DNA of 60,793 bases from DASTBU01 sp035711845 (GTDB lineage: Bacteria; Acidobacteriota; Vicinamibacteria; Vicinamibacterales; 2-12-FULL-66-21). The notes under the pieces were generated by a model, which was given only the letters and a program-made list of their open reading frames with translations, was not told the DNA's origin and ran no database searches. Below, in pieces: positions 27,875 through 38,737 of this stretch; position 1 is the stretch's first letter, and the number at the start of each line of letters is the position of its first letter. The position numbers and the translations under genes are program-made. Location of the stretch: contig DASTBU010000127.1 in the NCBI GenBank assembly GCA_035711845.1, positions 1 through 60,793 on the forward strand. The letters run 5' to 3'.

Positions 27875-28558
27875 ATGACTCCATTCATCGAGGTCGCCAG
27901 TCTCTGCAAGAGTTATCCGGTCGGCGACAGCCGGCTGACCGTGCTGCGCGATCTGAGCCTGACGATGGAGAGGGGAGAGATGGTGGCGATCGTGGGGGCC
28001 TCGGGCGTGGGCAAGAGCACGTTGTTGCACGTCATGGGCGGGCTCGACGCCATCGATTCGGGCACCGTGCGGATGGGCGAGACCGATATCGGGACGCTGT
28101 CGGACGCCGAGCTCGTCGCGTTCCGCAATCGCCACGTGGGGTTCGTCTTCCAGTTTCATCACCTGCTGCCGGAGTTCACCGCGCTCGAGAACGCCGAGAT
28201 GCCGATGCGCATTGCCAGACGTCCCGCTGCGGAACGGCGCGAACGCGCGAGCGATCTCCTGACGCGTGTGGGCCTCGCCGAGCGGCTGGAACACCGCCCC
28301 GGGATGCTGTCGGGCGGAGAACAGCAGCGCGTCGCGATCGCGCGCGCGCTCGTCATGACGCCCACGCTGCTCCTCGCCGACGAGCCGACGGGCGATCTCG
28401 ACGAACACACCGCCGAGACGCTCCACCACCTGCTGCGGGAGATGCACCGCGAGCGCGGGCTTACCTCGATCATCGCGACCCACAATCCGAGGCTGTCGGC
28501 TGCCTGCGATCGCGTGCTGCGCCTCGAGGAAGGGAAGCTGAAAGAAATCAGTCCCTGA
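27875..28558 (+). CDS. lolD: Lipoprotein-releasing ABC transporter ATP-binding protein LolD
   Basis: 227 residues. Walker A GASGVGKST, Q-loop FVFQFHHLLPEFTALEN, signature LSGGEQQRVAIARAL, Walker B LLLADEPTGDLDE and the H-loop ATHN are all in place. The FHHLLPEFTALENAEMP phrase is the LolD version. It drives the LolC/E permease upstream. ATG 27875 is preferred; an in-frame TTG at 27869 lies in the repeat. A massive inverted repeat begins at its stop codon. Confidence 0.95.
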   Translation: MTPFIEVASLCKSYPVGDSRLTVLRDLSLTMERGEMVAIVGASGVGKSTLLHVMGGLDAIDSGTVRMGETDIGTLSDAELVAFRNRHVGFVFQFHHLLPEFTALENAEMPMRIARRPAAERRERASDLLTRVGLAERLEHRPGMLSGGEQQRVAIARALVMTPTLLLADEPTGDLDEHTAETLHHLLREMHRERGLTSIIATHNPRLSAACDRVLRLEEGKLKEISP

Positions 28559-28772
28559 GTCCCTGGGTCCCTTGGTCCTGGGTCCCTTGGTCCTGGTCCT
28601 GGGTCCCTTTGTCCTGGTCCTGGGTCCCTTTGTCCTGGTCCCTCGGTCCCGAGTCCCTGGCGACCGCGGGACCGCTGGACCAAGGACCGGGGACCGGGAC
28701 CGGGACCGGGACCGAGGACCAGGGACCGAAGACCAGGGACCGAAGACCAGGGACCCAGGGACCAGGGACCAG
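28556..28772. repeat. Large GGTCCCTGG / CCAGGGACC inverted repeat between convergent genes
   Basis: About 215 bp made almost wholly of short words. The left half uses GTCCCTGG, GTCCTGG and TTGGTCC; the right half uses their complements (CCAGGGACC, GGACCG units, GAAGACCAGGGACC in tandem). The centre is near CCTGGCGACCGCGGGACC. It can fold into a very long GC-rich hairpin on either strand. It starts at the lolD stop and ends at the stop of the convergent flavoprotein gene, a fitting place for a bidirectional terminator. Confidence 0.85.
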
Positions 28773-29951
28773 TTAACCCCAGCGCGGCTGCTCGTCGGGG
28801 TTGATCCCCAGCGTCAGCTTTCCGACGAGCTCGTGCGAGAGCGCGGAGTTGGCCGGGTGGAAGCGGCCGGCGCGGGCGTCGCGGAACAGGCGCTCCAGTT
28901 CGCTCTTCTTGAACATTCCGAATCCGCCCGACAGATCCATTGCGAGGTCGACGATGCGCCAGGCGCCGGTGACGGCGCGATACTTGGCGGCGACGATCTT
29001 GAGCGGCCAGGCCATGCCGTGATCGACGCCGTTCGACCAGTCTTCGGCAATCCTGTCGAGATGCGGACCGATGGCCTCGAGCTCCATCGCGATCTCGGCA
29101 ACCCCGTGCTGGACTTCCGGGTGATACGCCATGGACCGCGTGACGCCGAGCGACGACTTCGTCTTCACCATCTCTACGATCAGATCCCGGACGCGGGTGG
29201 CGAGCCCGTAATAGACGTTTCCGAAGTTGACGAGTGCCCACGCAAAGATGCCGAGCACGAACGCGTCCATTCCGCCGGCACCGGCCGGCAGCACGCGGGC
29301 GACGTACTTGTCGGGGACGAATGCGTTCTCGAGCACCGTGTCGTCGCTTCGGGTCGCGCGCATGCCCAGGACGTCCCACGTCTCCTTGATGGTTACGCCG
29401 GGCGTGCCTCGAGGGATGAACGCGTGGACGATTCTCGGAGCGGACGGATTGCTGACGTCCATGCCGTGAACGCCGAGCCGCGTCCAGACCGGTGTCAGAC
29501 TGCCGAACGCCTTGCGGCCCGTGAAGGTCCACCCGCCGTCCACTCGTTTGGCGGTTGTCGTGGACAGCAGGAGCGGCAGGTCGTTGCCGGCTTCCGCGTG
29601 CCCGGCGGCGAAAACCTCACCGGCCGCGGCTTCCTGGAGCAGCCACTCGACGGATTTGTCACCGCGACGCCAGAGGTCCGCACAGAGCCCGACCCAGTAA
29701 TTGTGCATGTTCGTGCCGAGCGCGGTGGCCGGGGCGTACATCGCCAGACGTCGCGTCTCGCGGGCAACTTCAGCGAGCGAGAACCCCAGCCCGCCCAGCT
29801 CGCGCGGCACTGGCATCCGGAGGTAGCCGTGGGTGCGGAGGTCGTCGAAGTCATCCTGAAAAAAGCGGTTGTCGCGGTCGTACCCGGCCGCGCGCGAACG
29901 AAATGTTTCGAGAACGGTCTCGGACAGAAACCCTGTGGAAGCAACTGCCAT
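28773..29951 (-). CDS. Acyl-CoA dehydrogenase-family flavoprotein
   Basis: 392 residues from ATG 29951, which follows GGGAGGGAC. The N-terminal domain (FFQDDFDDLRTHGYLRMPVP, ELGGLGFSLAEVARE), the middle domain (GHAEAGNDLPLLLSTT, VDGGWTFTGRKAFGSL) and the C-terminal helical domain (LAMDLSGGFGMFKKSELERL) are recognisable. The usual GGxGY-type ending is altered and the standard catalytic Glu is not evident, so it could be a flavin-dependent hydroxylase-like or nitroalkane-oxidase-like member. It stands alone on the minus strand. Confidence 0.8.
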   Translation of the reverse strand: MAVASTGFLSETVLETFRSRAAGYDRDNRFFQDDFDDLRTHGYLRMPVPRELGGLGFSLAEVARETRRLAMYAPATALGTNMHNYWVGLCADLWRRGDKSVEWLLQEAAAGEVFAAGHAEAGNDLPLLLSTTTAKRVDGGWTFTGRKAFGSLTPVWTRLGVHGMDVSNPSAPRIVHAFIPRGTPGVTIKETWDVLGMRATRSDDTVLENAFVPDKYVARVLPAGAGGMDAFVLGIFAWALVNFGNVYYGLATRVRDLIVEMVKTKSSLGVTRSMAYHPEVQHGVAEIAMELEAIGPHLDRIAEDWSNGVDHGMAWPLKIVAAKYRAVTGAWRIVDLAMDLSGGFGMFKKSELERLFRDARAGRFHPANSALSHELVGKLTLGINPDEQPRWG

Positions 29952-30142
29952 GGTGCGTCGTCCCTCCCGTGAAGAGAAAGGGCGATAGCGTACCACACAC
30001 TCCTTTGATCGCCAGGTCCGTGTCCGACTTCCCGACCACGCACCACGGACCACGCTCAGCGTGACTTTGAATCCAAACGGTCGGATGGCTCGTCATACTT
30101 GATACCTGCCTATTCCCGACCCGCCGAGGTCGCGCCTGTTCG

Positions 30143-30167
30143 ATGTGTGCACGCGTGTGCACGTGCG
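30143..30167. other. 25-bp perfectly alternating purine-pyrimidine tract
   Basis: ATGTGTGCACGCGTGTGCAC and the next five bases (GTGCG) alternate without a break, a composition favouring Z-DNA. It lies about 110 bp upstream of the clpC -35 region, in the gap between divergent genes. Confidence 0.6.
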
Positions 30168-30273
30168 AACGGGACGCCCAGCGGGGGGTGTCAAAATTAC
30201 CGGGGGGCTATTCTCTGGAGCCTGACCGGCCGACTAAATCCCGTAGAGAGGCTCACTTAGCTCCAACAAATCG

Positions 30274-30302
30274 TTGGTCGGGTCTGAGCTTTGCCTTATA
30301 AT
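30274..30302 (+). promoter_or_regulatory. clpC promoter
   Basis: TTGGTC (30274-30279), 17 bp, then a perfect TATAAT (30297-30302), 39 bp before the ATG. No CtsR-like heptad repeat is seen. Confidence 0.65.
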
Positions 30303-30341
30303 GCAGACAGGGTAGAGCCCACGTAATCCATAGGTAACCGG

Positions 30342-32777
<2,436 letters not shown>

Positions 32778-32926
32778 CACGTCTAAACCCGCAACGGGGT
32801 CGGATCTCGATTTCCGGATGCCTCGAGCCAGCCATCAGGGAATCGAGATCGGGCTCGTGGACTCTCCGGCGGGTCGCGCTTCCAAAGCGCTGCAAAAATC
32901 GACATAATAAGGGGTTTGAGGTCCTG

Positions 32927-35695
32927 TTGCTCTCCCGCAATTCCCTGACGTCCATCGTCCATGGGCCGGCGTGGCGGTCGCTCGCGGTTTCTGTGCTGGC
33001 CCTGCTCGGGTCGCTGGCTGCCGTCGCCGGCGCGCAGGCGCAGACGCTGCCGGCTGTGGCTCCCGCACCCCAGCCTGCACAAGGGCCCGTCACCAGCGTC
33101 TGCGGACAGCCGGTGCCGGAGCCCGCGAAGCTGCCGCCGAACGGCTCCGCACCGGTCGTCTATCTCATCTGGCCCTGCTTCGAGAGGCAGGGCGGTTCAC
33201 CCTTCATCGAGGCGAACACCTACCTCTATTACATCGAGATGAAGTCCCGGGTCAGCCTCCCGTCCTCGGACCGGTGGGTGCCCTGGGAGGAGTCGATGGA
33301 GCAGGTGATCGTAGAGGATTTCAAGCGCCTCTGGGCGATGAACTTCCTCGACGACCTGGCGATCGAGGTCGTGGACTACCCGTTCGCCAACGGGGTGATC
33401 GGCAAGATCGTCGTCTACCAGATGGAGGAGCGCCAGCGGGTCAAGATCGTCGACTACGAGGGCAACAAGAAGGTCGATCAGAACAAGATCGAGGATCGGC
33501 TGAAGGAAAAAGGGATTTCCATCCGCCTCGACTCGTTCATCGACCAGGGTGTGCTGCGGTCGGTCAGCGGCACGGTGCGGGAATTGTATGCCGAGGAAGG
33601 CTACCAGTTCGCCGAAGTCCGGCCCGACGTGAAGGAAGCTCCGGGGGGCCCGAAGCTGGTTCACGTCACCTTCCACGTCACGGAAGGGCCGAAGGTCAAG
33701 ATCAGGGACGTGGAGTTCATCGGCAACGAAGAGGTCAGCGATGGGAAGCTCCAGGGCAAGCTGAAGGAGAACAAGGGAAAGGGCTTTTTCGGGTTCATTA
33801 CCGGCGGCGGGACCTACAAGGAAGACAAGTTCGCCGACGATGCGCAGGCGGTCGAGGAGTACTACCGCGACGAGGGCTACATCATGGCCAGGGTCGGCCA
33901 GCCCGAGTTGAAGGTGATGGACGACTCGGCCGACGGCCAGACGCGGTGGGTCCAGCTGCGAATCCCCCTGACCGAGGGCGAGCGGTACCGTATCGGCAAC
34001 TTCAACTTCGAAGGCAACAAGGTCGTCCAGGACGCGATCCTCCGGCCGCTGTTCAAGGTCAAGGAAGGCGAGTTCTACAGCCACAAGAAGATCACGAAGG
34101 GCTTCGAGAAGGCGCGCGAGCTCTACGGCGCGGGCGGGTATTACGAGTTCACGCCGTTTCCGGATCTGCGGCCGCGCGACATGCCGGGCGACGGCAACCA
34201 GGGGCCGCAGCCGCAGGCCGGTCCCTCCGCGCCGTCGAACGGCCCGCCGATCGTGGACGTGACGGTCAGAATCGACGAGGGCGAGCAGTACTTCGTCAAC
34301 CGGATCACGTTCGTCGGGAACACGACCACGCGCGATCACGTCGTGCGGCGCGAGTTGAACCTGGTGGAGGCGGGCGTCTTCAACACCGAGGCGTTGAAGA
34401 TGAGCATTCGCCGGCTCAACCAGCTCGGCTACTTCAAGCCGCTCGAGGGCGAGGCGATCAGTGTCGAGAAGACGCCGAACAGCAAGAACCGCGTGGACGT
34501 CCAGTTCAAGCTCGAGGAGCAGAACCGCAATCAGCTGACGTTCGGCGCCGGCGTGTCGCAGTTCGACGGCTTCTTCGGGCAGCTGTCGTTCCAGACGTCG
34601 AATTTCCTCGGCCGCGGCGAAACGTTCTCGGTCACCGCCCAGCAGGGCGACCGCGCGAAGAACTACCAGGTCGCGTTCACCGAGCCGTTCCTGTTCGATC
34701 GGCCGATGACGGCCGGCATCGACGTGTTCGTGCGGCAGATCCGCTACATCGGGCAGTTCACGCAGGAATCAGCAGGCGGGAACCTCGTGTACGGGTTCCG
34801 CGTCTCCAACTACGCGCGGATGTTCATCAATTACAGCTATGAGAGAGTCCGGGTGAAGGACCTCAACCCGCTGTACAAGGATCCCCGGGTTCTCGCAGGA
34901 AACCCGTTCCTCCAGGACTCGCTGCTCATCGGCGAGGGCGGTATCCGGACGATCAGCAAGATTGGACCGAGCTACGTCTTCAACACGGTCGACCACCCGA
35001 TCTTCCCGACCAGCGGCAAGCGGTATACGCTGAACATGGACATCGCGGGTTTCGGCGGGAATACGAACTTCATCAACCCGAGGGCCGAGGGCATCTGGTA
35101 TTTCCGGTTGAATTCACGCACGTCGTTGGGCTTCCGCGCCCAGGGCGAGTACATCAGAGCGGTCGCCAGCACGAAAGAGCTGCCGATTTTCGAGCGCCTG
35201 TTCCTCGGCGGTGAGTACAGCATGCGCGGGTTCGACATCCGTACTGTCGGTCCGCGGGATCCGGTGACCGGTCTGGTGCTCGGCGGCAACAAGAGCCTGT
35301 TGTTCAACGCGGAGTACCTGATCAACATCGCGGGTCCCGTGCGTCTCGTCCTGTTTGCCGACGCGGGACAGGTCCGCGACGAGGGCGAGTCGTTCGCGTG
35401 GAAGGAAGACATCCTGCAACAGATTTCGCCGGGATCGCTGACCCCGGGGCCGTTCGATCCGTTCGTGGTTCCAAATCCCTTCACGAGCCCGTTCGACGTC
35501 GAGACGGTCAAGGTCGGCGAGCGCGACGCCTTCAAGACATCCATCGGCGCGGAGGTCCGGTTCTTCATGCCGGTGCTCAACGTGCCGTTCCGTCTCATTT
35601 TTGCGATGAACCCGTCTCGTGGCGGGGTGCTGGACAACCAGCTGCAGCCCGAGAAGAAGTTCAAGTTCCGCTTTGCGGTGGGGTCGACGTTCTAA
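32927..35695 (+). CDS. bamA: Outer-membrane protein assembly factor BamA
   Basis: 922 residues from a TTG start. A signal peptide (SLAVSVLALLGSLAAVAGAQAQ) precedes POTRA repeats, seen as KIVDYEGNKKVDQNKIEDRL, VEFIGNEEVSDGKLQGKL, FNFEGNKVVQDAILRPL and ITFVGNTTTRDHVVRREL. A barrel of the Omp85 family follows, with the L6 motif in GGEYSMRGFDIRTVG, and the protein ends FKFRFAVGSTF with terminal Phe. It inserts beta-barrel proteins into the outer membrane. A CATAAT at 32903 is a possible -10. Skp follows, the usual order. Confidence 0.95.
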   Translation: MLSRNSLTSIVHGPAWRSLAVSVLALLGSLAAVAGAQAQTLPAVAPAPQPAQGPVTSVCGQPVPEPAKLPPNGSAPVVYLIWPCFERQGGSPFIEANTYLYYIEMKSRVSLPSSDRWVPWEESMEQVIVEDFKRLWAMNFLDDLAIEVVDYPFANGVIGKIVVYQMEERQRVKIVDYEGNKKVDQNKIEDRLKEKGISIRLDSFIDQGVLRSVSGTVRELYAEEGYQFAEVRPDVKEAPGGPKLVHVTFHVTEGPKVKIRDVEFIGNEEVSDGKLQGKLKENKGKGFFGFITGGGTYKEDKFADDAQAVEEYYRDEGYIMARVGQPELKVMDDSADGQTRWVQLRIPLTEGERYRIGNFNFEGNKVVQDAILRPLFKVKEGEFYSHKKITKGFEKARELYGAGGYYEFTPFPDLRPRDMPGDGNQGPQPQAGPSAPSNGPPIVDVTVRIDEGEQYFVNRITFVGNTTTRDHVVRRELNLVEAGVFNTEALKMSIRRLNQLGYFKPLEGEAISVEKTPNSKNRVDVQFKLEEQNRNQLTFGAGVSQFDGFFGQLSFQTSNFLGRGETFSVTAQQGDRAKNYQVAFTEPFLFDRPMTAGIDVFVRQIRYIGQFTQESAGGNLVYGFRVSNYARMFINYSYERVRVKDLNPLYKDPRVLAGNPFLQDSLLIGEGGIRTISKIGPSYVFNTVDHPIFPTSGKRYTLNMDIAGFGGNTNFINPRAEGIWYFRLNSRTSLGFRAQGEYIRAVASTKELPIFERLFLGGEYSMRGFDIRTVGPRDPVTGLVLGGNKSLLFNAEYLINIAGPVRLVLFADAGQVRDEGESFAWKEDILQQISPGSLTPGPFDPFVVPNPFTSPFDVETVKVGERDAFKTSIGAEVRFFMPVLNVPFRLIFAMNPSRGGVLDNQLQPEKKFKFRFAVGSTF

Positions 35696-35696
35696 A

Positions 35697-35866
35697 AGTG
35701 AGCGTCCAGTCGCCAGCTCCCAGCTCCGGCTGTTGAAGATGGAAGCAGTTGCGACTGAAGCGTTTGGAGCTGGCCACAGGAAGGTTTAGCTGGAAGGTGG
35801 GAGTCACAGACTGGGAGCGCGAGCGGAAGCTGGAAGCTGGAAACTGCAAGCTGGAAGCTGGAAGCT
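35697..35866. repeat. AGCTGGA heptamer spacer between bamA and skp
   Basis: The right part (35822-35866) has five near-perfect AGCTGGA units; the left part has the complementary CAGCTCC and CCAGCTCCC words facing it. Confidence 0.8.
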
Positions 35867-35887
35867 AACATTGAAGGGACCGAATTC

Positions 35888-36571
35888 ATGAGAGCGTTGA
35901 AGACGATGATGATAGTTGGCGCGCTGGCGGCGGTGCTGGCAGCCGGGCCGGCGCTTGCGCAGACGCCGCCGGTACAGCAGCCCCCCGCGCAGCAGCCTCC
36001 CGCGCAGCAGCCACCGGCACAGAAGCCCCCCGCGCAGCAGCCGCCGATCACCCCGCAGCCGCAGCCGCCCTCACCGACTGCCGCGCCGAAACCATTTCCC
36101 GAGGGCGCGAAGTTCGCCTACATCGATCTGCAGCGCATCGCGGCGACCTCAGCTGAAGGCAAGGCTGCAGCGGCGAAGATCCAGGAGTACGAGAAGAAGA
36201 AGCTGGGCGAGATTCAGGAGAAGACCAAGCAGGTCGAGGAGATGCGCAAGAAGCTCGAGCAGGGTGGCACGGTCATGAGCGAGGCGGCCCGCGGCCAGAT
36301 CGAGAAGGACATCGATCGAACCACCCGCGAGCTGCAGTTCATGCAGCAATCGGCCCAGGCCGAGCGGGACCAGCTCGAACGGGAGCTGAACGCCGAGTTC
36401 CAGAAGAAGTTGAACCCCATCATCGAGCAGGTGGCGACCGAAAAGGGGCTCCACATGCTGTTCAGCATCCGCGACAACGGCGCCGTGTGGGCCAATACCG
36501 GCCTCGACCTCTCGGCCGAGGTCGTGAAACGATTCGACGAGGCCACAAAGGGAGCGCCCGACAAGAAGTAG
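35888..36571 (+). CDS. skp: Skp/OmpH-family periplasmic chaperone with proline-rich N-terminal linker
   Basis: 227 residues. A signal peptide (MIVGALAAVLAAGPALAQ) leads into a linker of repeated QQPPA units (six near-copies, residues ~27-55) and then the Skp fold: KFAYIDLQRIAATSAEGKAA, a long charged coiled coil (AKIQEYEKKKLGEIQEKTKQ onward) and the C-terminal strand region GLHMLFSIRDNGAVWAN. Skp carries unfolded outer-membrane proteins to BamA, whose gene is next door. Classical Skp lacks the linker; the same motif occurs in the secreted protein at 14536. Confidence 0.9.
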   Translation: MRALKTMMIVGALAAVLAAGPALAQTPPVQQPPAQQPPAQQPPAQKPPAQQPPITPQPQPPSPTAAPKPFPEGAKFAYIDLQRIAATSAEGKAAAAKIQEYEKKKLGEIQEKTKQVEEMRKKLEQGGTVMSEAARGQIEKDIDRTTRELQFMQQSAQAERDQLERELNAEFQKKLNPIIEQVATEKGLHMLFSIRDNGAVWANTGLDLSAEVVKRFDEATKGAPDKK

Positions 36572-36576
36572 CAGCC

Positions 36577-36660
36577 TGGGCTCGGGGCCCGAGCCCCGAG
36601 TTCGAGCCCCGAGCCCCGAGCCCCGGGCCCGAGCCTCGAGCCCCGAGGCCCGAGCCCCGA
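36577..36660. repeat. GAGCCCC heptamer spacer between skp and fabZ-lpxA
   Basis: Nine or more GAGCCCC/GAGCCTC/GGGCCCGAG words in tandem; the left edge (CTCGGGGCCCGAG) is itself a palindrome. Confidence 0.85.
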
Positions 36661-36668
36661 CAAGCATC

Positions 36669-36684
36669 TGATACACTCCGCCCC
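36669..36684 (+). promoter_or_regulatory. Extended -10 close to the fabZ-lpxA start
   Basis: TGATACACT (36669-36677) ends 7 nt before the GTG start. With no Shine-Dalgarno sequence visible, a leaderless or near-leaderless transcript is likely. Confidence 0.45.
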
Positions 36685-37950
36685 GTGCCCATCAACATTC
36701 CAGGGGCCATAGATCGGCTCTGTTACCGGTATCCCTCTGCGCTGGTGGATGTCGTGGTGACGCACGAGCCTGGCCGCCGGATCGTCGCGATCAAGAACGT
36801 CACGGTGAGCGAGGACTTCTTTCAGGGGCACTTTCCGGGCACGCCCTTGATGCCGGGCGTGCTCATGATCGAGACGCTCGCGCAGGTGGCGACAGTACTG
36901 TTGGTAGACAGCGGGGACGGACGTCAAGCAGGTTCGACCTACCTGCGCGGTGTGGACAATGCGAAGTTCAGGCGGCAGGTCGTGCCGGGGGATCAGCTCA
37001 CGCTCGAAGTGTCGATTGCCGCACGCCGCACGAGGATCGCCCGCGCTCGAGCGACGGCATCCATCGGCGACGCCGTAGTCGCGGAAGCGGAGCTGGTCAT
37101 GGGGCTCGTGTCGCCGGCGGACACGCCGGACCGTCAGGGTGTCACCGTCCACCCGACGGCCATCGTGCACCCCGGCGCACGGATTGGCGCCGGAAGCGTA
37201 ATCGGCCCCCATGCGGTCGTGGGCGAGCACGTGCGCATCGGCCGCGACTGCCGGGTCGGTGCGTCTTCGGTGATCGACGGCTTTACGGAGATCGGCGACG
37301 GCAACGAGTTCTTCCCGTTCTCCTCAATAGGCCTGATCCCGCAGGACCTGAAGTTCAAAGGGGAGCCGACGAAGCTCGCGATCGGCCATCGCAACGTGTT
37401 CCGCGAGTTCGTCACGGTCCACCGCGGCACAGCGGGCGGCGGCGGCCTCACCGAGATCGGCGACGAGAACGTGTTCATGGCGTACGCTCACGTGGCGCAC
37501 GACTGCCACATCGGCAGCTTCACCATCTTCGGCAACGCCGCGACGCTCGGTGGGCACGTCACCGTCGAAAACTACGCGACCATCAGCGCGTTCTCGGGCG
37601 TCCACCAGTACTGCCGGGTGGGCCAGCATGCATTCATCGGCGGGTTTTCGGTGATCACGAAAGACGCCTTGCCGTACGCGAAGACGGTGGGCAACCGCGC
37701 CCGGATCTACGGGCTGAACAAGATCGGCCTGGTTCGCCGCCGGTTTTCGCCCGAAGCCATATCGAAACTCCGGCGCGCTTACCGGTACCTGCTGCATTCC
37801 AACACCAGCCGGGCACTCGCCCAGATAGAGCGCGATCCCTCGCTCCAATGCGAGGAGGTGCGCTATCTCGTCGACTTCATCAGGACCTCGAGCCGCGGAG
37901 TGGGCCTCCGCCGGCCCAGCCGCAGACTCGAGGAAGTGCTCGAAGAGTAG
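36685..37950 (+). CDS. FabZ-LpxA fusion: 3-hydroxyacyl-ACP dehydratase plus UDP-GlcNAc acyltransferase
   Basis: One uninterrupted 421-residue frame from GTG 36685. Residues 1-145 are FabZ (FFQGHFPGTPLMPGVLMIETLAQVA) with catalytic His49 and Glu63. Residues ~153-421 are LpxA: hexapeptide turns from VHPTAIVHPGARIGAG onward, SSIGLIPQDLKFKGEPTKL, and AYAHVAHDCHIG with the catalytic His at 272, then the C-terminal helices. FabZ consumes, and LpxA needs, the same 3-hydroxyacyl-ACP, so the fusion joins the branch point of fatty-acid and lipid A synthesis. No in-frame start exists at the junction except Met139 inside the FabZ end. lpxD and lpxB are absent here. Confidence 0.92.
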   Translation: MPINIPGAIDRLCYRYPSALVDVVVTHEPGRRIVAIKNVTVSEDFFQGHFPGTPLMPGVLMIETLAQVATVLLVDSGDGRQAGSTYLRGVDNAKFRRQVVPGDQLTLEVSIAARRTRIARARATASIGDAVVAEAELVMGLVSPADTPDRQGVTVHPTAIVHPGARIGAGSVIGPHAVVGEHVRIGRDCRVGASSVIDGFTEIGDGNEFFPFSSIGLIPQDLKFKGEPTKLAIGHRNVFREFVTVHRGTAGGGGLTEIGDENVFMAYAHVAHDCHIGSFTIFGNAATLGGHVTVENYATISAFSGVHQYCRVGQHAFIGGFSVITKDALPYAKTVGNRARIYGLNKIGLVRRRFSPEAISKLRRAYRYLLHSNTSRALAQIERDPSLQCEEVRYLVDFIRTSSRGVGLRRPSRRLEEVLEE

Positions 37951-38047
37951 TTTCCAGTTTCCAGTCCCCAGTTTCCAGTCGGGGGGGTGGTGCCAGTCGT
38001 CTGGGCATATCAGGCTGGCAACTGGAAACTGGGATCTGACAACTGGC
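37951..38047. repeat. TTTCCAG / CTGGAAA facing arrays
   Basis: Left: four TTTCCAG-type units (37951-37979). Right: complementary words CTGGCAACTGGAAACTGGG and ACAACTGGC (38013-38047). The arms may pair into a hairpin between the convergent lpxA and lipoprotein genes. Confidence 0.8.
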
Positions 38048-38077
38048 TACGGGGTACCGACAGCCACAGCCCACAGC

Positions 38078-38533
38078 TCATTGCGGCCGCACCACCGTTA
38101 CGGTGTAATTCACGGGTGCGTCGTCGGGGACCCTGGTGAAGGGGTCGAACAGCCGGATGCACAGGCTGCTGATGCCGACGATCGTGCCTGTCAGCTGGGA
38201 GGTGACCGTCGCGTTGTTGTTCGTGAGAACAGCCGAGCAGATCGTGCCGTCCCACGTGCCCATGCTGAATCCGATGGCCGGGGAGCCCGTGGGTTCGACC
38301 GCGGTCAGCGTCGCGGTGACGGCTCCGTGGGCGTTCGAGATGAACGAATGGATCTGGGAGCCGTTGCGCGCCACGGTCCCCGTATAGGTTTCCGTGACCG
38401 TCGGCGAGTCGGGGATCGTGACTATATCACCGTTGTCGCAGGCGCCACCGACCAGCAGGACGGCCAGCAGCATCGGAAGCCTTGGCAAGAGCGCGTGACG
38501 CAAACAATCCCTCTCTTTGATCGGTGTCCGCAT
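38078..38533 (-). CDS. Putative lipoprotein, unknown function
   Basis: 151 residues. The N-terminus has a lipoprotein signal with lipobox LVGGAC (Cys32), then a Thr/Ser-rich beta-type domain (TETYTGTVARNGSQIHSFIS, ATLTAVEPTGSPAIGFSMGT, PVNYTVTVVRP) resembling small secreted bacterial Ig-like or prepeptidase-like beta sandwiches. It lies convergent with the lipid A genes, so it is not part of that operon. Confidence 0.75.
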   Translation of the reverse strand: MRTPIKERDCLRHALLPRLPMLLAVLLVGGACDNGDIVTIPDSPTVTETYTGTVARNGSQIHSFISNAHGAVTATLTAVEPTGSPAIGFSMGTWDGTICSAVLTNNNATVTSQLTGTIVGISSLCIRLFDPFTRVPDDAPVNYTVTVVRPQ

Positions 38534-38737
38534 TTGGAAGGAGAGACCCTTCCTGTTTCACTCGTCCAACTCCATACATTGTACCCGCGCTTCGCCGCGC
38601 ACGCCCCGTGGGTGGTTCGGGGACGCGATTCGGCGCTGGCAGTCTGATAGACTGACGAAGAACTCCGCCATTTGGCCGGTCGGGGTCTTTCTTCGTCGCC
38701 GCATCTCATGCCCTCCTGCGGGGGCCACGACTTCTGC

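Noticed and set aside
27693..27878. 61-residue open frame with an 11-residue repeat
   Set aside because: It is simply the translation of the 33-bp tandem repeat between lolC and lolD.
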